Assembly: GCA_017307285.1 (NCBI GenBank)
Contig: JAFKFI010000068.1
Span: 1-48,896 of the forward strand
Reading direction: 5' to 3'
DNA from: Alphaproteobacteria bacterium
GTDB taxonomy: Bacteria > Pseudomonadota > Alphaproteobacteria > Acetobacterales > Acetobacteraceae
DNA: 48,896 bases
Shown here: positions 16,842 through 26,683 of the stretch, in pieces
Numbering within the stretch: the first letter of the stretch is position 1
Layout: each line of letters begins with the position of its first letter
Program-made: the position numbers and the translations under genes
The notes under the pieces: generated by a model
What the model was told of the DNA's origin: nothing
What the model saw: the letters and a program-made list of their open reading frames with translations, nothing else
Database searches by the model: none

Positions 16842-17978
16842 GTGCCAATCCTGCGCCTGATCGCGTTCCTCGTCTTCTCATCCGTTGCATTTCTGTTACG
16901 GAAGCAGCCGGCCCTCGACCATAACAAGCAATGCCAGGAGGCCGCCGCCCGACCCGACAATGAACGCCCACATTCCGGCTACGGATATCCAAACCGGACC
17001 GACATTCCACCAGCGGCGGGCGATAAAGGAATCGAGGGGCGAGAGTATCGTCTCACCCAGCAGGACCATTGGCTCAAGGAGGAAAGGAACTGGTCCCGCC
17101 AAACAGGTTTAGGGGTCGCGACGGCAATCGCTGCTATCGTCGCTTCCGGAGCCGCCATATTCGCCCTTCAAGCGAGCCGACAAGCCGTTAAGGAAGCTCA
17201 CGTCCAAGCGGAGACGGCTCAAGCCGCTTTTGTCGCCCAGGAGCGCCCATGGATCATGTTGGCCGACGTCAAGCCCGCTAGCCTTGATTCGGATGACAAG
17301 GGCGGCGTCATGTTCTGGGTCAATATATCAGTCAAAAATATCGGTCATTCTCCCGCTCAGGATGTCTGGGTTAGTGGTAAGTTGGTAATCGATCAGTTTG
17401 ATCCATTACCAGAACAAGCTATGAAAAGCGTCTGTCAGGAATCCAAAACATACGGTTTCCCTGGGAATCCGGTGTTCCCGGACCAAACCCAGCCTGTTCA
17501 GGAACCCCCCAACAGCTTTTACATTCCGGCCCAACACGTCTGGGCTGCCCGGGACGCGCGAATCGAATCTGCTTACCTTTGGCACAGCCCTCGCCGCGCT
17601 CAAGCGTGGGCCGAGGAATTGAGCAAGTTCCCGTTCTACGCTGCGCTCCACCTCGTGGGTTGCATCAATTACCGGTCTCCGGACCGGCGAGATGTGTATC
17701 AGACGAGCTTTGCGTTCGAGATTGGATCCTTCCCACTCCTCAGCGGAGAGTCCATAAATGACATGCCCCGACCCCTAGCCCAGATGATCCAGAGGTCATG
17801 GTTGTTCACCCGCGGAAACTGCAACGGATTGTGCCTGGAGACCAAATCAAGATCAGCGTTCCGCTTTACGGAACCTTCGTCAGATAGCGGAAAGCGAAAC
17901 GCCAGCAGTGTCGATAGAAGGAAGCTACTCACGCGCGTCTCCCGCGTGACCAGATTTACGGAGCCTTGCGTCCTGTAA
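16842..17978 (+). CDS. hypothetical membrane-anchored protein
   Basis: A 378-residue frame with GTG start. Residues ~85-110 hold a clear transmembrane segment ('GVATAIAAIVASGAAIFALQA'), followed by a helix 'SRQAVKEAHVQAETAQAAFVAQERPWIML'. An exported or cytosolic beta-rich domain (residues ~135-330) follows, with 'FWVNISVKNIGHSPAQDVWVSG'. The latter pattern is common in unassigned alphaproteobacterial proteins with one membrane anchor. The first ~80 codons lack similarity to anything I know and may not be translated; no better start is visible. The Ser/Arg-rich tail after ~330 may also be read-through. A/T content is higher than in the neighbours. Function unknown. Confidence 0.5.
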   Translation: MPILRLIAFLVFSSVAFLLRKQPALDHNKQCQEAAARPDNERPHSGYGYPNRTDIPPAAGDKGIEGREYRLTQQDHWLKEERNWSRQTGLGVATAIAAIVASGAAIFALQASRQAVKEAHVQAETAQAAFVAQERPWIMLADVKPASLDSDDKGGVMFWVNISVKNIGHSPAQDVWVSGKLVIDQFDPLPEQAMKSVCQESKTYGFPGNPVFPDQTQPVQEPPNSFYIPAQHVWAARDARIESAYLWHSPRRAQAWAEELSKFPFYAALHLVGCINYRSPDRRDVYQTSFAFEIGSFPLLSGESINDMPRPLAQMIQRSWLFTRGNCNGLCLETKSRSAFRFTEPSSDSGKRNASSVDRRKLLTRVSRVTRFTEPCVL

Positions 17979-18153
17979 TGTCAGGAGGCTTGCCCTCGAC
18001 GCCTTGATCGGGTTAGGGGCGCTTCTCATTCCAAGATAGATACGCGCAATCCGCCTTCCATTGCGGCCTCGTTTTCATCGCGCATGAGGCGTGACCCGGC
18101 CGGCCGGATGCGGCACCATGCCGGCAAGAAGACCACCGGGAGGAGACTGCTCG

Positions 18154-19767
18154 ATGCGCCGCGCCTTCATGGGCCTGACGATGGCCGCCCTGTTCTCGGC
18201 CATGTCTCTGGCCCAGCCGTCGGCCGCCGAGCCGAATTCCGATCAGCCGAAACACGGCGGCGTGCTGCGCATCTATCATCGCGACAGCCCGGCCAGCGCG
18301 TCGATCCTCGAGGAGGCGACGGTCAGCACCAATGCGCCGTTCATGGGCGTGTTCAACAATCTCGTGCTGTTCGATCAGCACGTGGCGCAGAACAGCTTCG
18401 ACTCGATCAGGCCGGAGCTCGCGACCGAGTGGGCGTGGAGCGACGGCCAGACGAAGCTCACCTTCAAGCTGCGGTCGGGCGTGAAATGGCACGACGGCAA
18501 GCCGTTCAGCGCCAAGGACGTGAAGTGCACGTTCGACATGCTGATGGACCGGTCGAGCCAGAAGCTGCGCAAGAACCCGCGCCAGTCCTGGTACGCCAAC
18601 GTCAAGGACGTCACGGTCAACGGCGAAAACGAGGTCAGCTTCCAGCTCGGGCGGCCGCAGCCCTCGCTGATCGCGCTGCTCGCTTCGGGCTACGCGCCGA
18701 TCTATCCCTGCCACGTCTCGCCGCGCGACATGCGGACGCACCCGATCGGCACCGGGCCGTTCAAGTTCGTCGAGTTCAAGCAGAACGAGTCGATCAAGCT
18801 CACGCGCAACACGGATTACTGGCGCAAGGATCGGCCGTATCTCGATGGGATCGAGTTCACCATCATCCCGAACCGCTCGACGGCGATCCTCGCGTTCATC
18901 GCCGGCAAGTTCGACATGACCTTCCCGACCGAGGTGACGATCCCGCTGCTGAAGGACGTCAAGGCGCAGGACCCGAAAGCGATCTGCGTGGTGGCGCCGA
19001 CCAACGTCAACACCAACCTCATCGTCAACCGCGATTCGCCGCCCTTTGACAACGCCGAGCTGCGTCACGCGATGGCCTTGGCGCTGGACCGCAAGGCGTT
19101 CATCGACATTCTCGCCGAGGGGCAGGGCGACATGGGCGGGGCGCTCTTGCCGCCGCCCGAGGGCATCTGGGGCATGCCGACCGGGATGCTGCGGACGATT
19201 CCGGGCTATGGCCCCGACATCAAGAAGAACCGCGACGAGGCCCGCGCGATCATGCAGAAGCTGGGCTACGGACCCGACAAGCGGCTCAAGATCAAGGTTT
19301 CGACGCGCAATATCGCGGTCTACCGCGACCCGGCGGTCATCCTCATCGGCCAGCTCAAGGACATCTATATCGACGGCGAGCTGGAGCCGGTGGAGACCAG
19401 CAACTGGCAGGCCAAGGTGACGCGCAAGGACTATACGGTCGGGCTCAACCTAACCGGCAACGCGGTCGATGATCCCGACCAGACCTTCTACGAGAACTAC
19501 GCTTGCGGCTCGGAGCGCAACTACACGGGCTACTGCAACAAGGAGCTGCAGACGCTGTTCGACAAGCAGTCGGCCGAGACCGATCCCGCGAAGCGCCGGC
19601 CGCTGGTGTGGGAGATCGACCGCAAGCTGCAGGAGGACGTCGCGCGGCCGATTATCTTCCACGCCCGGCAGGCGACCTGCTGGCATCGCTACCTGAAGGG
19701 CTACACCGTGATGGTGAACAGCATCTACAACGGGTATCGCTTCGAGGATGTGTGGTTGGATAAATGA
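18154..19767 (+). CDS. ABC transporter substrate-binding protein (peptide/opine type)
   Basis: A 537-residue periplasmic binding protein of the SBP_bac_5 (DppA/OppA) family. A signal peptide lies at residues 1-~30 ('MRRAFMGLTMAALFSAMSLAQPSAA'), then 'HGGVLRIYHRDSPAS', 'LATEWAWSDGQTKLTFKLRSGVKWHDGKPF', 'HPIGTGPFKF' and 'LRHAMALALDRKAFI'. It binds the substrate outside the membrane and hands it to the two permeases downstream. The substrate may be peptides, opines or other hydrophilic organics. ATG at 18154 behind GGGAGGAG. First gene of a five-gene importer operon. Confidence 0.92.
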   Translation: MRRAFMGLTMAALFSAMSLAQPSAAEPNSDQPKHGGVLRIYHRDSPASASILEEATVSTNAPFMGVFNNLVLFDQHVAQNSFDSIRPELATEWAWSDGQTKLTFKLRSGVKWHDGKPFSAKDVKCTFDMLMDRSSQKLRKNPRQSWYANVKDVTVNGENEVSFQLGRPQPSLIALLASGYAPIYPCHVSPRDMRTHPIGTGPFKFVEFKQNESIKLTRNTDYWRKDRPYLDGIEFTIIPNRSTAILAFIAGKFDMTFPTEVTIPLLKDVKAQDPKAICVVAPTNVNTNLIVNRDSPPFDNAELRHAMALALDRKAFIDILAEGQGDMGGALLPPPEGIWGMPTGMLRTIPGYGPDIKKNRDEARAIMQKLGYGPDKRLKIKVSTRNIAVYRDPAVILIGQLKDIYIDGELEPVETSNWQAKVTRKDYTVGLNLTGNAVDDPDQTFYENYACGSERNYTGYCNKELQTLFDKQSAETDPAKRRPLVWEIDRKLQEDVARPIIFHARQATCWHRYLKGYTVMVNSIYNGYRFEDVWLDK

Positions 19768-19779
19768 TGCTGCGACGTT

Positions 19780-19855
19780 CCCCTCACCCCGGCCCTCTCC
19801 CAAGGGGAAATGGAGCAGAAAGCCCTCTCCCCTTGGGAGAGGGTTGGGTGAGGGG
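19780..19855. repeat. GC-rich palindromic repeat unit, copy 2
   Basis: Starts CCCCTCACCCCGGCCCTCTCCC and contains two hairpins of the CCCTCTCCC...GGGAGAGGG type. It lies in the 110-base gap between the binding-protein gene and the first permease gene. In such operons a stable hairpin here would favour higher levels of the binding-protein message than of the permeases (inference). Confidence 0.8.
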
Positions 19856-19877
19856 TGAAACACGCGGAAAACCATAG

Positions 19878-20822
19878 ATGGGCGGCTACCTGATCCGTCG
19901 GCTCGGCCTGATGGTCCTCACCTTGTTCGGCATCTCGGTGGTGATCTTCGTTCTGCTGCGGCTGGTGCCGGGCAATATCGTCGACATCCTGTTCGACAGC
20001 GCCGGCATGGTGAACCCGGCGGAGAAGCTGAAGATCGAGCAGGAGCTCGGGCTCGATAAGCCGACCGTCGTACAGTACGCGTCCTGGATCAGCGGACTGG
20101 CGCATGGTGATCTCGGCTATTCGTACGTCTCCGAGAAGCCAGCGCTCGACGAAATCCTGCCGCGCATTCCGATCACGGCGCGTCTCGCGGGGCTCGCGCT
20201 GGTGTTCTCGGTGGTGATCGGCGTGCCGTTCGGCGTCATCAGCGCGGTGCGGCAGAACACGGTTCTCGATTACGTGCTGCGGGTGGTCAGCCTGAGCGGA
20301 TTGTCGATGCCGTCCTTCTGGCTCGGCCTGCTGATCCTGATGTGGTTCGTGGCCCAGTTCGGCTCGCTGCCGATCTACACCAATGCGCCGGGGACGTTTT
20401 GGGATACGTTGCTCTTGTACAGCGTGCCGGCGGCGGCGGTTGGATTTCGCAGCTCGGCGCTCATCATGCGCTTGACGCGCTCCTCGATGCTGGAGGTGAT
20501 GCGGCAGGATTATATTCGCACGGCCCGCGCCAAGGGGGCCAGCGATCGCGCGGTGAACTATCACCACGCGCTGCGCAATGCCGTGCTCCCAGTTATCACC
20601 GTCATCGGCATCGAGGCGGCGTTCCTCATCGGCGGGCTGATCGTGACGGAGACGGTGTTCAACATCCCCGGCGTCGCGCGCTTCCTGGTCGAGGCGATCC
20701 GCTGGCGCGACTACCCGATCGTGCAGAATCTAGTGATGTTCATTGCCATTGTCGTTGTCGTGGTGAATTTCCTCGTCGACATGCTGTACGCGGTGCTCGA
20801 TCCGCGTATTCGGTACTCGTGA
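19878..20822 (+). CDS. ABC transporter permease (DppB type)
   Basis: A 314-residue inner-membrane protein with six segments. The first is '[29 protein letters not shown]'. The EAA loop lies in '[42 protein letters not shown]' (residues ~195-240), followed by '[23 protein letters not shown]'. This is the standard first permease of dipeptide/oligopeptide importers. It shares one base with the next gene (TGATG at 20820-20824). Confidence 0.93.
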   Translation: MGGYLIRRLGLMVLTLFGISVVIFVLLRLVPGNIVDILFDSAGMVNPAEKLKIEQELGLDKPTVVQYASWISGLAHGDLGYSYVSEKPALDEILPRIPITARLAGLALVFSVVIGVPFGVISAVRQNTVLDYVLRVVSLSGLSMPSFWLGLLILMWFVAQFGSLPIYTNAPGTFWDTLLLYSVPAAAVGFRSSALIMRLTRSSMLEVMRQDYIRTARAKGASDRAVNYHHALRNAVLPVITVIGIEAAFLIGGLIVTETVFNIPGVARFLVEAIRWRDYPIVQNLVMFIAIVVVVVNFLVDMLYAVLDPRIRYS

Positions 20823-21703
20823 TGGCGACCTTGACCGAGCGGCGCGTCGACCTGGCGCGCGAAGGGTTCTGGAGCCGCGTCGGCTTCCTGATCCGCCGCT
20901 ATCCGCTGGGGGCGGCGGGCGCGCTCATCATGGCGGTGTTCGTGCTGGCGGCCGCGTTCGCACCGTGGATCACCGAGTTCGACCCCCTCAGCACCAATTC
21001 CCGGCTATCGCTCGCACCCCCGAGCGCCGAGCACTGGATGGGCGCCGATTTCATGGGGCGCGACATCTACAGCCGCATCGTCTATGGCGCGCGGGTGTCG
21101 TTGGCGGTGGGTGTCGGCTCGACCGCGCTTGGCTGCGCCATCGGCGTCGTGGTCGGGCTGCTGTCCGGCTATATCGGCGGCTGGGTGGACCTCGTGGTAC
21201 AGCGCGTCAGCGACATTTTGCAGGCGCTGCCGCTGCTGGTGCTGGCGCTCGTCATGTCGGCCTCGCTCGGGCCGTCGCTGCGCAACACCATCATCGCCAT
21301 CTCGATCCCGCTGATCCCCTATGCCGCGCGGGTGATCCGGGCGAACACGCTGGCGGTGCGCGAGCTCGCCTTCGTGGAAGCCGCCCGGGCCGTGGGCATG
21401 AGCGAGCTGCGCATCGCGGTGCGGCATGTGCTGCCCAACACCATCGCGCCGCTGATCGTGCTCGCAACGGCGCAGCTCGGCTCGGCGATTCTGACCGAGG
21501 CGTCGCTCTCCTTCCTGGGCCTCGGCGTGCCGGAGCCGTACCCCTCCTGGGGCCGGATGCTGTCGGAATCGGCGGCGGAATACGTGCGGACGGCACCCTG
21601 GCTGGTGATTTTCCCCGGGCTCGCGATCAGCCTCGCGGTGTTCGGCACGAACCTGCTGGGCGACGCGCTGCGCGACGTGCTCGATCCACGGCAGCGCGCG
21701 TGA
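20822..21703 (+). CDS. ABC transporter permease (DppC type)
   Basis: A 293-residue membrane protein with the typical cytoplasmic N-terminus, the '[31 protein letters not shown]' segment (residues ~61-92) and the EAA loop in '[30 protein letters not shown]'. It then has '[22 protein letters not shown]'. It pairs with the DppB-type protein to form the channel. Its stop overlaps the GTG start of the ATPase gene (GTGA at 21700-21703). Confidence 0.93.
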   Translation: MATLTERRVDLAREGFWSRVGFLIRRYPLGAAGALIMAVFVLAAAFAPWITEFDPLSTNSRLSLAPPSAEHWMGADFMGRDIYSRIVYGARVSLAVGVGSTALGCAIGVVVGLLSGYIGGWVDLVVQRVSDILQALPLLVLALVMSASLGPSLRNTIIAISIPLIPYAARVIRANTLAVRELAFVEAARAVGMSELRIAVRHVLPNTIAPLIVLATAQLGSAILTEASLSFLGLGVPEPYPSWGRMLSESAAEYVRTAPWLVIFPGLAISLAVFGTNLLGDALRDVLDPRQRA

Positions 21704-22740
21704 GCGCGAACCCCTCACCCCGACCCTCTCCCAAAGGGGGAGAGGGAGAGGCGCTTGCGGTGGAAGACCTCCGCACCCGCTTCTTTCTCCGGCGCGGCGC
21801 GTTCGACGCCGTCAGCGGGGTGTCGTTCCAGCTCAAGCGCGGCGAGACCCTGGCGCTGGTGGGTGAGTCGGGCTGCGGGAAGAGCATGACGGCGCTGTCT
21901 ATCATGCGGCTGGTGCCGGAACCCGGCCGGGTCATCGGCGGCGCCGTGCGGCTGGCAGGGGAAAACCTGTTGGCGCTCGACGAGGCGGCGATGCGCGGGC
22001 TGCGGGGCAACCGTATCTCGATGATCTTCCAGGAGCCGATGACCTCGCTCAATCCGGTGCTCACGATCGGCGGCCAGATCGAGGAGGCAGTGCGGCTGCA
22101 CCAGGACCTGTCGCGCTCGGCGGCGCGCGAGAAGGCGGTGGAGATGCTGCGGCTGGTCCGCATCCCGGAGCCGGCGCGGCGGGCGCGGGACTATCCGCAC
22201 CAGCTCTCGGGCGGGATGCGCCAGCGCGCGATGATCGCGATGGCGCTGTCCTCGCATCCGCAGGTGCTGATCGCCGACGAACCCACCACGGCGCTCGACG
22301 TCACCATCCAGGCGCAAATCCTCGATCTGATGCTCGGGCTGCAGCAGGAACTCGGGACCGCCGTGCTGCTCATCACGCATGATCTCGGCGTGGTGGCGGA
22401 AACCGCGCAGCGCGTGGTGGTGATGTATGCCGGGCGCAAGGTGGAGGAGGCGGCGGTCGAGGATCTTTTTGCCAATCCGCTGCACCCCTACACGCGCGGC
22501 CTGATGGCATCGGTGCCGAAACTGGCGATCTCGGCGGAGGATTTCTCGCAAGCCGGCGCCCGCTTGCAGGAAATCGAGGGGACGGTGCCGCCGCTCGCGA
22601 ACCTGCCGGAGGGCTGCGTCTTCGCCCCGCGCTGCCCGCGCGCCGACGATCGCTGCCGCGCGGTCTATCCGCCATACGAGGAGATGCAGCCGGGCCATTT
22701 CGCGGCATGCTGGCATCCGGGAGACGCCACGCATGGCTGA
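21700..22740 (+). CDS. ABC transporter ATP-binding protein (DppD/OppD type)
   Basis: A 346-residue ATPase with Walker A GESGCGKS (55-62), signature 'LSGGMRQR', Walker B '[12 protein letters not shown]' and the C-terminal oligopeptide element '[15 protein letters not shown]' with Cys residues. GTG start at 21700 overlaps the permease stop. The first ~17 residues ([16 protein letters not shown]) are encoded by a palindromic repeat unit and are not part of the fold; an alternative GTG at 21760 would skip it. Pairs with the next ATPase. Confidence 0.92.
   Translation: MSANPSPRPSPKGGEGEALAVEDLRTRFFLRRGAFDAVSGVSFQLKRGETLALVGESGCGKSMTALSIMRLVPEPGRVIGGAVRLAGENLLALDEAAMRGLRGNRISMIFQEPMTSLNPVLTIGGQIEEAVRLHQDLSRSAAREKAVEMLRLVRIPEPARRARDYPHQLSGGMRQRAMIAMALSSHPQVLIADEPTTALDVTIQAQILDLMLGLQQELGTAVLLITHDLGVVAETAQRVVVMYAGRKVEEAAVEDLFANPLHPYTRGLMASVPKLAISAEDFSQAGARLQEIEGTVPPLANLPEGCVFAPRCPRADDRCRAVYPPYEEMQPGHFAACWHPGDATHG
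21711..21750. repeat. GC-rich palindromic repeat unit, copy 3, inside coding sequence
   Basis: CCCCTCACCCCGACCCTCTCCC followed by AAAGGGGGAGAGGG, a shorter version of the units at 11484 and 19780. It lies within the first codons of the DppD-type ATPase gene and gives the Pro/Ser/Gly-rich leader residues. Confidence 0.8.
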
Positions 22741-23710
22741 GCCGTCGCCGGTGTTGGAGGTCGCGGGGCTGCGCAAGCACTACGACCTCAAGAAAGGATT
22801 GTTGCGCCGCGCGGCGGGGCAGGTGCGGGCGGTGGAGGATGTCAGCTTCCGCATCGCCGAGGGCGAGACCTTGGGCCTGGTCGGTGAGAGCGGCTGCGGC
22901 AAGTCCACGGTGGCGCGCACCGTGCTGCGGCTGATCGAGCCGACCGACGGCGCCATTCGCCTGGAGGGCAAGGACATCACCGCGCTGAACCGAGCGGCGA
23001 TGCGGCCCTACCGGCGGCAGATGCAGATCATCTTCCAGGACCCGTTCTCCTCGCTCAACCCGCGCATGACCGCCGGTGCGATCGTGGCCGAGGCGGTGGA
23101 GGTGCACGGCATCGCGCGCGGGCGGGAGAAATGGGCGCTGGTGGAGGACGTATTCGCCCAGGTCGGGCTGCGGCCGGCGCAGATGCGGCTCTATCCCCAT
23201 GAGTTTTCGGGGGGCCAGCGCCAGCGCATCTGCATCGCCCGCGCGCTCGCCCTGAGCCCACGGCTGATTGTCGGCGACGAGCCGGTCTCCGCGCTGGACG
23301 TGTCCATCCAGGCGCAGGTCATCAACCTGATGATGGATCTGCAGCGCGACAAGCGGCTGTCCTACCTGTTCATCGCGCACGACCTCGCGGTGGTGCAGCA
23401 CATCAGCCACCGGGTCGCGGTGATGTATCTCGGCCGCATCGTCGAGCAGGCCGACACGCGCAGCCTGTTCCTGCGCCCGCAGCACCCCTATACCGAGGCA
23501 CTGCTCGCCGCGGTGCCGATCGCGGACCCGCGGGTGAAGCGGGCGAGGCGGATCGTGCAGGGCGACGTGCCGAGCCCGATCGCTCCACCGCCCGGCTGCG
23601 CCTTTCACACCCGCTGCCCCTACGCCTTCGCGCGGTGCAAGGTCGAGGTGCCGAGACTGGCTGAGGTGGCGCCAGGCCACCAGGTTGCGTGCCACCTGCG
23701 AGAGGCGTGA
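22733..23710 (+). CDS. ABC transporter ATP-binding protein (DppF/OppF type)
   Basis: A 325-residue ATPase with Walker [10 protein letters not shown] (51-59), '[14 protein letters not shown]', signature 'FSGGQRQR', Walker B '[12 protein letters not shown]' and the C-terminal '[15 protein letters not shown]' element. It overlaps the end of the DppD-type gene by eight bases. Last gene of the importer operon. With the DppD-type partner it drives uptake. Confidence 0.93.
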   Translation: MAEPSPVLEVAGLRKHYDLKKGLLRRAAGQVRAVEDVSFRIAEGETLGLVGESGCGKSTVARTVLRLIEPTDGAIRLEGKDITALNRAAMRPYRRQMQIIFQDPFSSLNPRMTAGAIVAEAVEVHGIARGREKWALVEDVFAQVGLRPAQMRLYPHEFSGGQRQRICIARALALSPRLIVGDEPVSALDVSIQAQVINLMMDLQRDKRLSYLFIAHDLAVVQHISHRVAVMYLGRIVEQADTRSLFLRPQHPYTEALLAAVPIADPRVKRARRIVQGDVPSPIAPPPGCAFHTRCPYAFARCKVEVPRLAEVAPGHQVACHLREA

Positions 23711-23794
23711 GAAAGCAAGAGCCGGAGGGCCGAGCGGAAGGTCGCTCACTACATCTGGGCGCAGGACGGATCGGCCAAACAGGAGGGTGCGAAG

Positions 23795-24544
23795 ATGAAC
23801 GTCGCCGCGAAGATGAAACCAGTGGCGGCCGATTCCCCCTCCGTCGCGGATCGCGTGGCGCTGCTCGACTGGGGCCGGATCGCTCGTGATCTGAGCGAGC
23901 AGGGGGCCGCGGTCGTCGAGACGCTGCTCAGCCCCAGCGAGTGCAGGGAAATCGCCGCGCTCTATCCGCGCGAGGAGCACTTTCGCAGTCACGTCGTGAT
24001 GAGCCGTCACGGGTTCGGCAAGGGCGAGTACCGCTACTTCAAATACCCACTCCCCGATCTGATTGGCGGACTGCGTACCGCGCTCTATCCGCGTCTCGCC
24101 CCCATCGCGAACGAGTGGAACGGGCGGATGGGGATCGGCACGCGCTATCCGGCCGGGCACAAGGAGTTTCTTGATCTCTGCCACAAGGCAGGACAGGAGC
24201 GGCCGACGCCGTTGCTGCTGCAATATGGCACCGGGGACTACAACTGCCTGCACCAGGATCTTTACGGCGAGCTGGCCTTCCCGCTGCAGGTGGCGATCCT
24301 GCTATCGGAGCCCGGCGAGGACTTCACGGGCGGCGAATTCGTCCTGGTGGAACAGCGTCCGCGAATGCAGACCCGGCCTGAAGTCGTGCCCCTGCGGCAG
24401 GGGCACGCGGTCGTCTTCGCGGTGCATCACCGGCCGGTCAACGGCACGCGCGGTACGTATCGGGTCAACCTGCGCCACGGCGTCAGCCGAATCCGCTCAG
24501 GCCAACGGCACACCGTGGGGATTATCTTTCACGACGCGAGGTAA
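23795..24544 (+). CDS. 2OG-Fe(II) oxygenase
   Basis: A 249-residue double-stranded beta-helix dioxygenase. The iron site is His153-x-Asp155 ('LHQDLYG') with a distal His at 211 or 212 ('FAVHHRPV'), and the 2-oxoglutarate-binding Arg is near 223-227 ('YRVNLRHG'). The 'FTGGEFVLVEQRPR' strand is typical of a bacterial group related to prolyl hydroxylases and often annotated COG3826. The substrate is unknown, possibly a protein or nucleic acid. It ends 'VGIIFHDAR', the natural family terminus. The stop TAA at 24542 is in the same frame as the following GGDEF-EAL gene. Confidence 0.85.
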   Translation: MNVAAKMKPVAADSPSVADRVALLDWGRIARDLSEQGAAVVETLLSPSECREIAALYPREEHFRSHVVMSRHGFGKGEYRYFKYPLPDLIGGLRTALYPRLAPIANEWNGRMGIGTRYPAGHKEFLDLCHKAGQERPTPLLLQYGTGDYNCLHQDLYGELAFPLQVAILLSEPGEDFTGGEFVLVEQRPRMQTRPEVVPLRQGHAVVFAVHHRPVNGTRGTYRVNLRHGVSRIRSGQRHTVGIIFHDAR

Positions 24545-24604
24545 TCATGTCCGCGTCGGCTCGCGGCGATCGCGCCTCGCGCAGCCTCGTCTCAGCCACC
24601 CGCG

Positions 24605-26107
24605 GTGCTGGCGATCTATTCGCGAGAGGCGCGCGCACCGCTGCCTGACGAGCGCGATCTCGCCGAGAGCTGTGTCGACCTGTGCGCCACGGCACTCCGG
24701 CGCAATGAACGTATCGTTGACCGCGAGCGGCGCGCCAGCATCGATGCGCTGACCGGCCTGCCGAACCGCTCTGCCTTTGACGCGGCGCTTGCCAACATCC
24801 GCTGCGACGAGCCTGGGTCCTGGGGCCTCTTCGTGCTCGACCTCGACAACCTGAAAATCGTCAACGACACATTCGGCCATTTGGCGGGCGACGCGTTGAT
24901 CCGCACCGCGGCGGCGAGGATTTCGCGGACGGTAGCGCCTGACGTGACGTTCCGGCTCGGCGGCGACGAATTTGCCGTCATTGTCCAGGCGTCGAGCGCG
25001 CTCGCCGACCTCGAGGCTACCGCCGAGAAGATCTTTGGCGACCTCGAGGCGCCCGCCATCTGTGAAGGCCATTCCGTCGTGCCACGTGCGACGATCGGCG
25101 GGGCCGTTCTCGGGCCGTCCGAACCGACGGCCGTCGCCGTCAACGAGGCAGCCGACTTCGCGCTTTATCATGCCAAGGAGACGGGCCGCGGCGGCTTCGT
25201 CCGCTATTGGCCGGGCATCGGGTCCAGGATCACGCACCGCCGGGACGCTATTCGCGAGGTGGCCGACGCCCTGGCCGATGGGCGCATTGAAGCGCACTAC
25301 CAGCCCATCGTCACGCTCGACACGAATGAGATCATCGGACTGGAGGCGTTGTGTCGGATGAGGACGGTCGAGGGGGACGTGATCCCGGCTCGAGCTTTCC
25401 ATCAAGCGACGGCGGACGCGCATGTCGCGGTCGAGTTGACGCAGCGCATGCTGGCGAAGGTCGCCGAGGACATGGTCTTCTGGCAGGAGGCTGGTGTGCC
25501 GGCGCGTCAGGTCGGCATCAATGTGTCGACCGCCGATTTCTATACTGGCAGCCTGGCGCGGAAGGTTGAACAAGCCTTCGGCCCGGCCGGCATCGGCCTG
25601 GAACGGTTGATGATCGAAGTGAGCGAGGACGTCTATATCGGCCGGCGGGACCGGGTCGTGGCACGGGAGATCGAAGCGCTCAGGGCTGCAGGCGTGCGCG
25701 TCGCGCTCGACGATTTCGGTACGGGCTACGCCTCTCTGACGCATCTGGTGAACGTGCCGGTCGACATCATCAAGATCGATCAGGCCTTCGTCGCGCGGCT
25801 GTGGCCCGACGATCCGAGTCTCGTGATCGTCGATGGCCTGATCGGCATTGCTCGCCGTCTCGGCATCTGCGTGGTCGCCGAGGGCATCGAGACGGAGGTG
25901 CAGGCAAGCCAGCTCTGGTCAATGGGCTGCAAGCTCGGTCAGGGCTTCGCCTTCGCCCATGCGGCCGATCGTGATGCGACTGCCGCGCTGTTGCGCCGAC
26001 ATGCCGCCGACATCGTAGGCGGAACACCGCTCTATGCCGGGCGCAACCCGGCGCTGCCCGAGACAGAACGTCCAGCAGCGGCCGCACGTCGGGCGGCCGC
26101 AGGCTGA
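24605..26107 (+). CDS. GGDEF-EAL protein with clipped N-terminal sensor domain
   Basis: A 500-residue cyclic-di-GMP enzyme. The first ~25 residues ('LAIYSREARAPLPDERDLAE') look like the last strand and helix of a GAF domain; the rest of that sensor is missing. A diguanylate cyclase domain follows with intact GGDEF (119-123). A phosphodiesterase domain then has EAL (247-249), 'GINVSTADF', 'DDFGTGY' (369-375), 'KIDQAFV' and 'VVAEGIET', so both active sites look complete. The GTG start has no ribosome site. The frame is open upstream to the TAA of the oxygenase gene. It may be a truncated, poorly expressed copy. Confidence 0.78.
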   Translation: MLAIYSREARAPLPDERDLAESCVDLCATALRRNERIVDRERRASIDALTGLPNRSAFDAALANIRCDEPGSWGLFVLDLDNLKIVNDTFGHLAGDALIRTAAARISRTVAPDVTFRLGGDEFAVIVQASSALADLEATAEKIFGDLEAPAICEGHSVVPRATIGGAVLGPSEPTAVAVNEAADFALYHAKETGRGGFVRYWPGIGSRITHRRDAIREVADALADGRIEAHYQPIVTLDTNEIIGLEALCRMRTVEGDVIPARAFHQATADAHVAVELTQRMLAKVAEDMVFWQEAGVPARQVGINVSTADFYTGSLARKVEQAFGPAGIGLERLMIEVSEDVYIGRRDRVVAREIEALRAAGVRVALDDFGTGYASLTHLVNVPVDIIKIDQAFVARLWPDDPSLVIVDGLIGIARRLGICVVAEGIETEVQASQLWSMGCKLGQGFAFAHAADRDATAALLRRHAADIVGGTPLYAGRNPALPETERPAAAARRAAAG

Positions 26108-26175
26108 GAAGGCCGGCGGAGTCGCTGGGCTTTGCGGCGGCAAGCCGGATTTCCGTAGAAGCTGGTTTCAGGTTT

Positions 26176-26676
26176 TCACAATGCGAGCGCCGCCTGCGCT
26201 TCGCGCAGCCGCGATACGCGGAAGCTCCCCGCCCGCAGGGGGCGAAGCAGTTCCTCTTCCGGGCAGGTCAAGTCGAGCCAGTCCAGGCGCTGATCCCGGC
26301 GTAGCACAGCCATCTGCCGGTCGTGATAAGGTTCCACGTCATCATTGGCGGCGGTCGTCAGGATCGCGTAGGCCTCCGGCCACTCTAATGTCGCCGGCCT
26401 CCAGATGCCCGCGAAATAGAACCAGTCGCCGTTGGCGAGCGAGAAGCTGTAATGCTTGCCGTGGCTGCGATGGCGGAATTCGGAAGCCGGCACGAGGCAG
26501 CGATAGGCTGGGAAGGTGCGGCCCTCGGCGCGCACCACTGTGAACGGCCGGCCGCCGCGCTCGCGGGGCTGAAGGCCCCACGGCAGCTCCACCATCTCAA
26601 CATCGCCGCCGTCCTGCCTTATGATGACACGCCGTTCATCGAGTGATGCGTCGGAATCAAAAACCTTCGCGCTCAT
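26176..26676 (-). CDS. SRAP-family protein lacking the catalytic Cys
   Basis: A 166-residue member of the SOS response-associated peptidase (YedK/HMCES) family. The fold elements are present: 'PWGLQPRE', 'RCLVPASEFRHR' and 'EPYHDRQMAVLRR' with the conserved His. The N-terminal Met-Cys that forms the covalent bond to abasic DNA sites is absent (it starts Met-Ser-Ala-Lys), and the NxRxE motif reads VVRAEG, so the Asn is also lost. It may be a binding-only paralogue. The ATG at 26676 was preferred over the one at 26700 because the latter would bury the LexA box at 26684. Divergent from a canonical SRAP gene. Confidence 0.82.
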   Translation of the reverse strand: MSAKVFDSDASLDERRVIIRQDGGDVEMVELPWGLQPRERGGRPFTVVRAEGRTFPAYRCLVPASEFRHRSHGKHYSFSLANGDWFYFAGIWRPATLEWPEAYAILTTAANDDVEPYHDRQMAVLRRDQRLDWLDLTCPEEELLRPLRAGSFRVSRLREAQAALAL

Positions 26677-26683
26677 GACATGC

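Noticed and set aside
16896-17102. 68-residue hydrophobic frame on the minus strand (two membrane-like segments)
   Set aside because: It looks membrane-like but has no start context or neighbour support and overlaps the plus-strand unknown gene. Kept only as a note.
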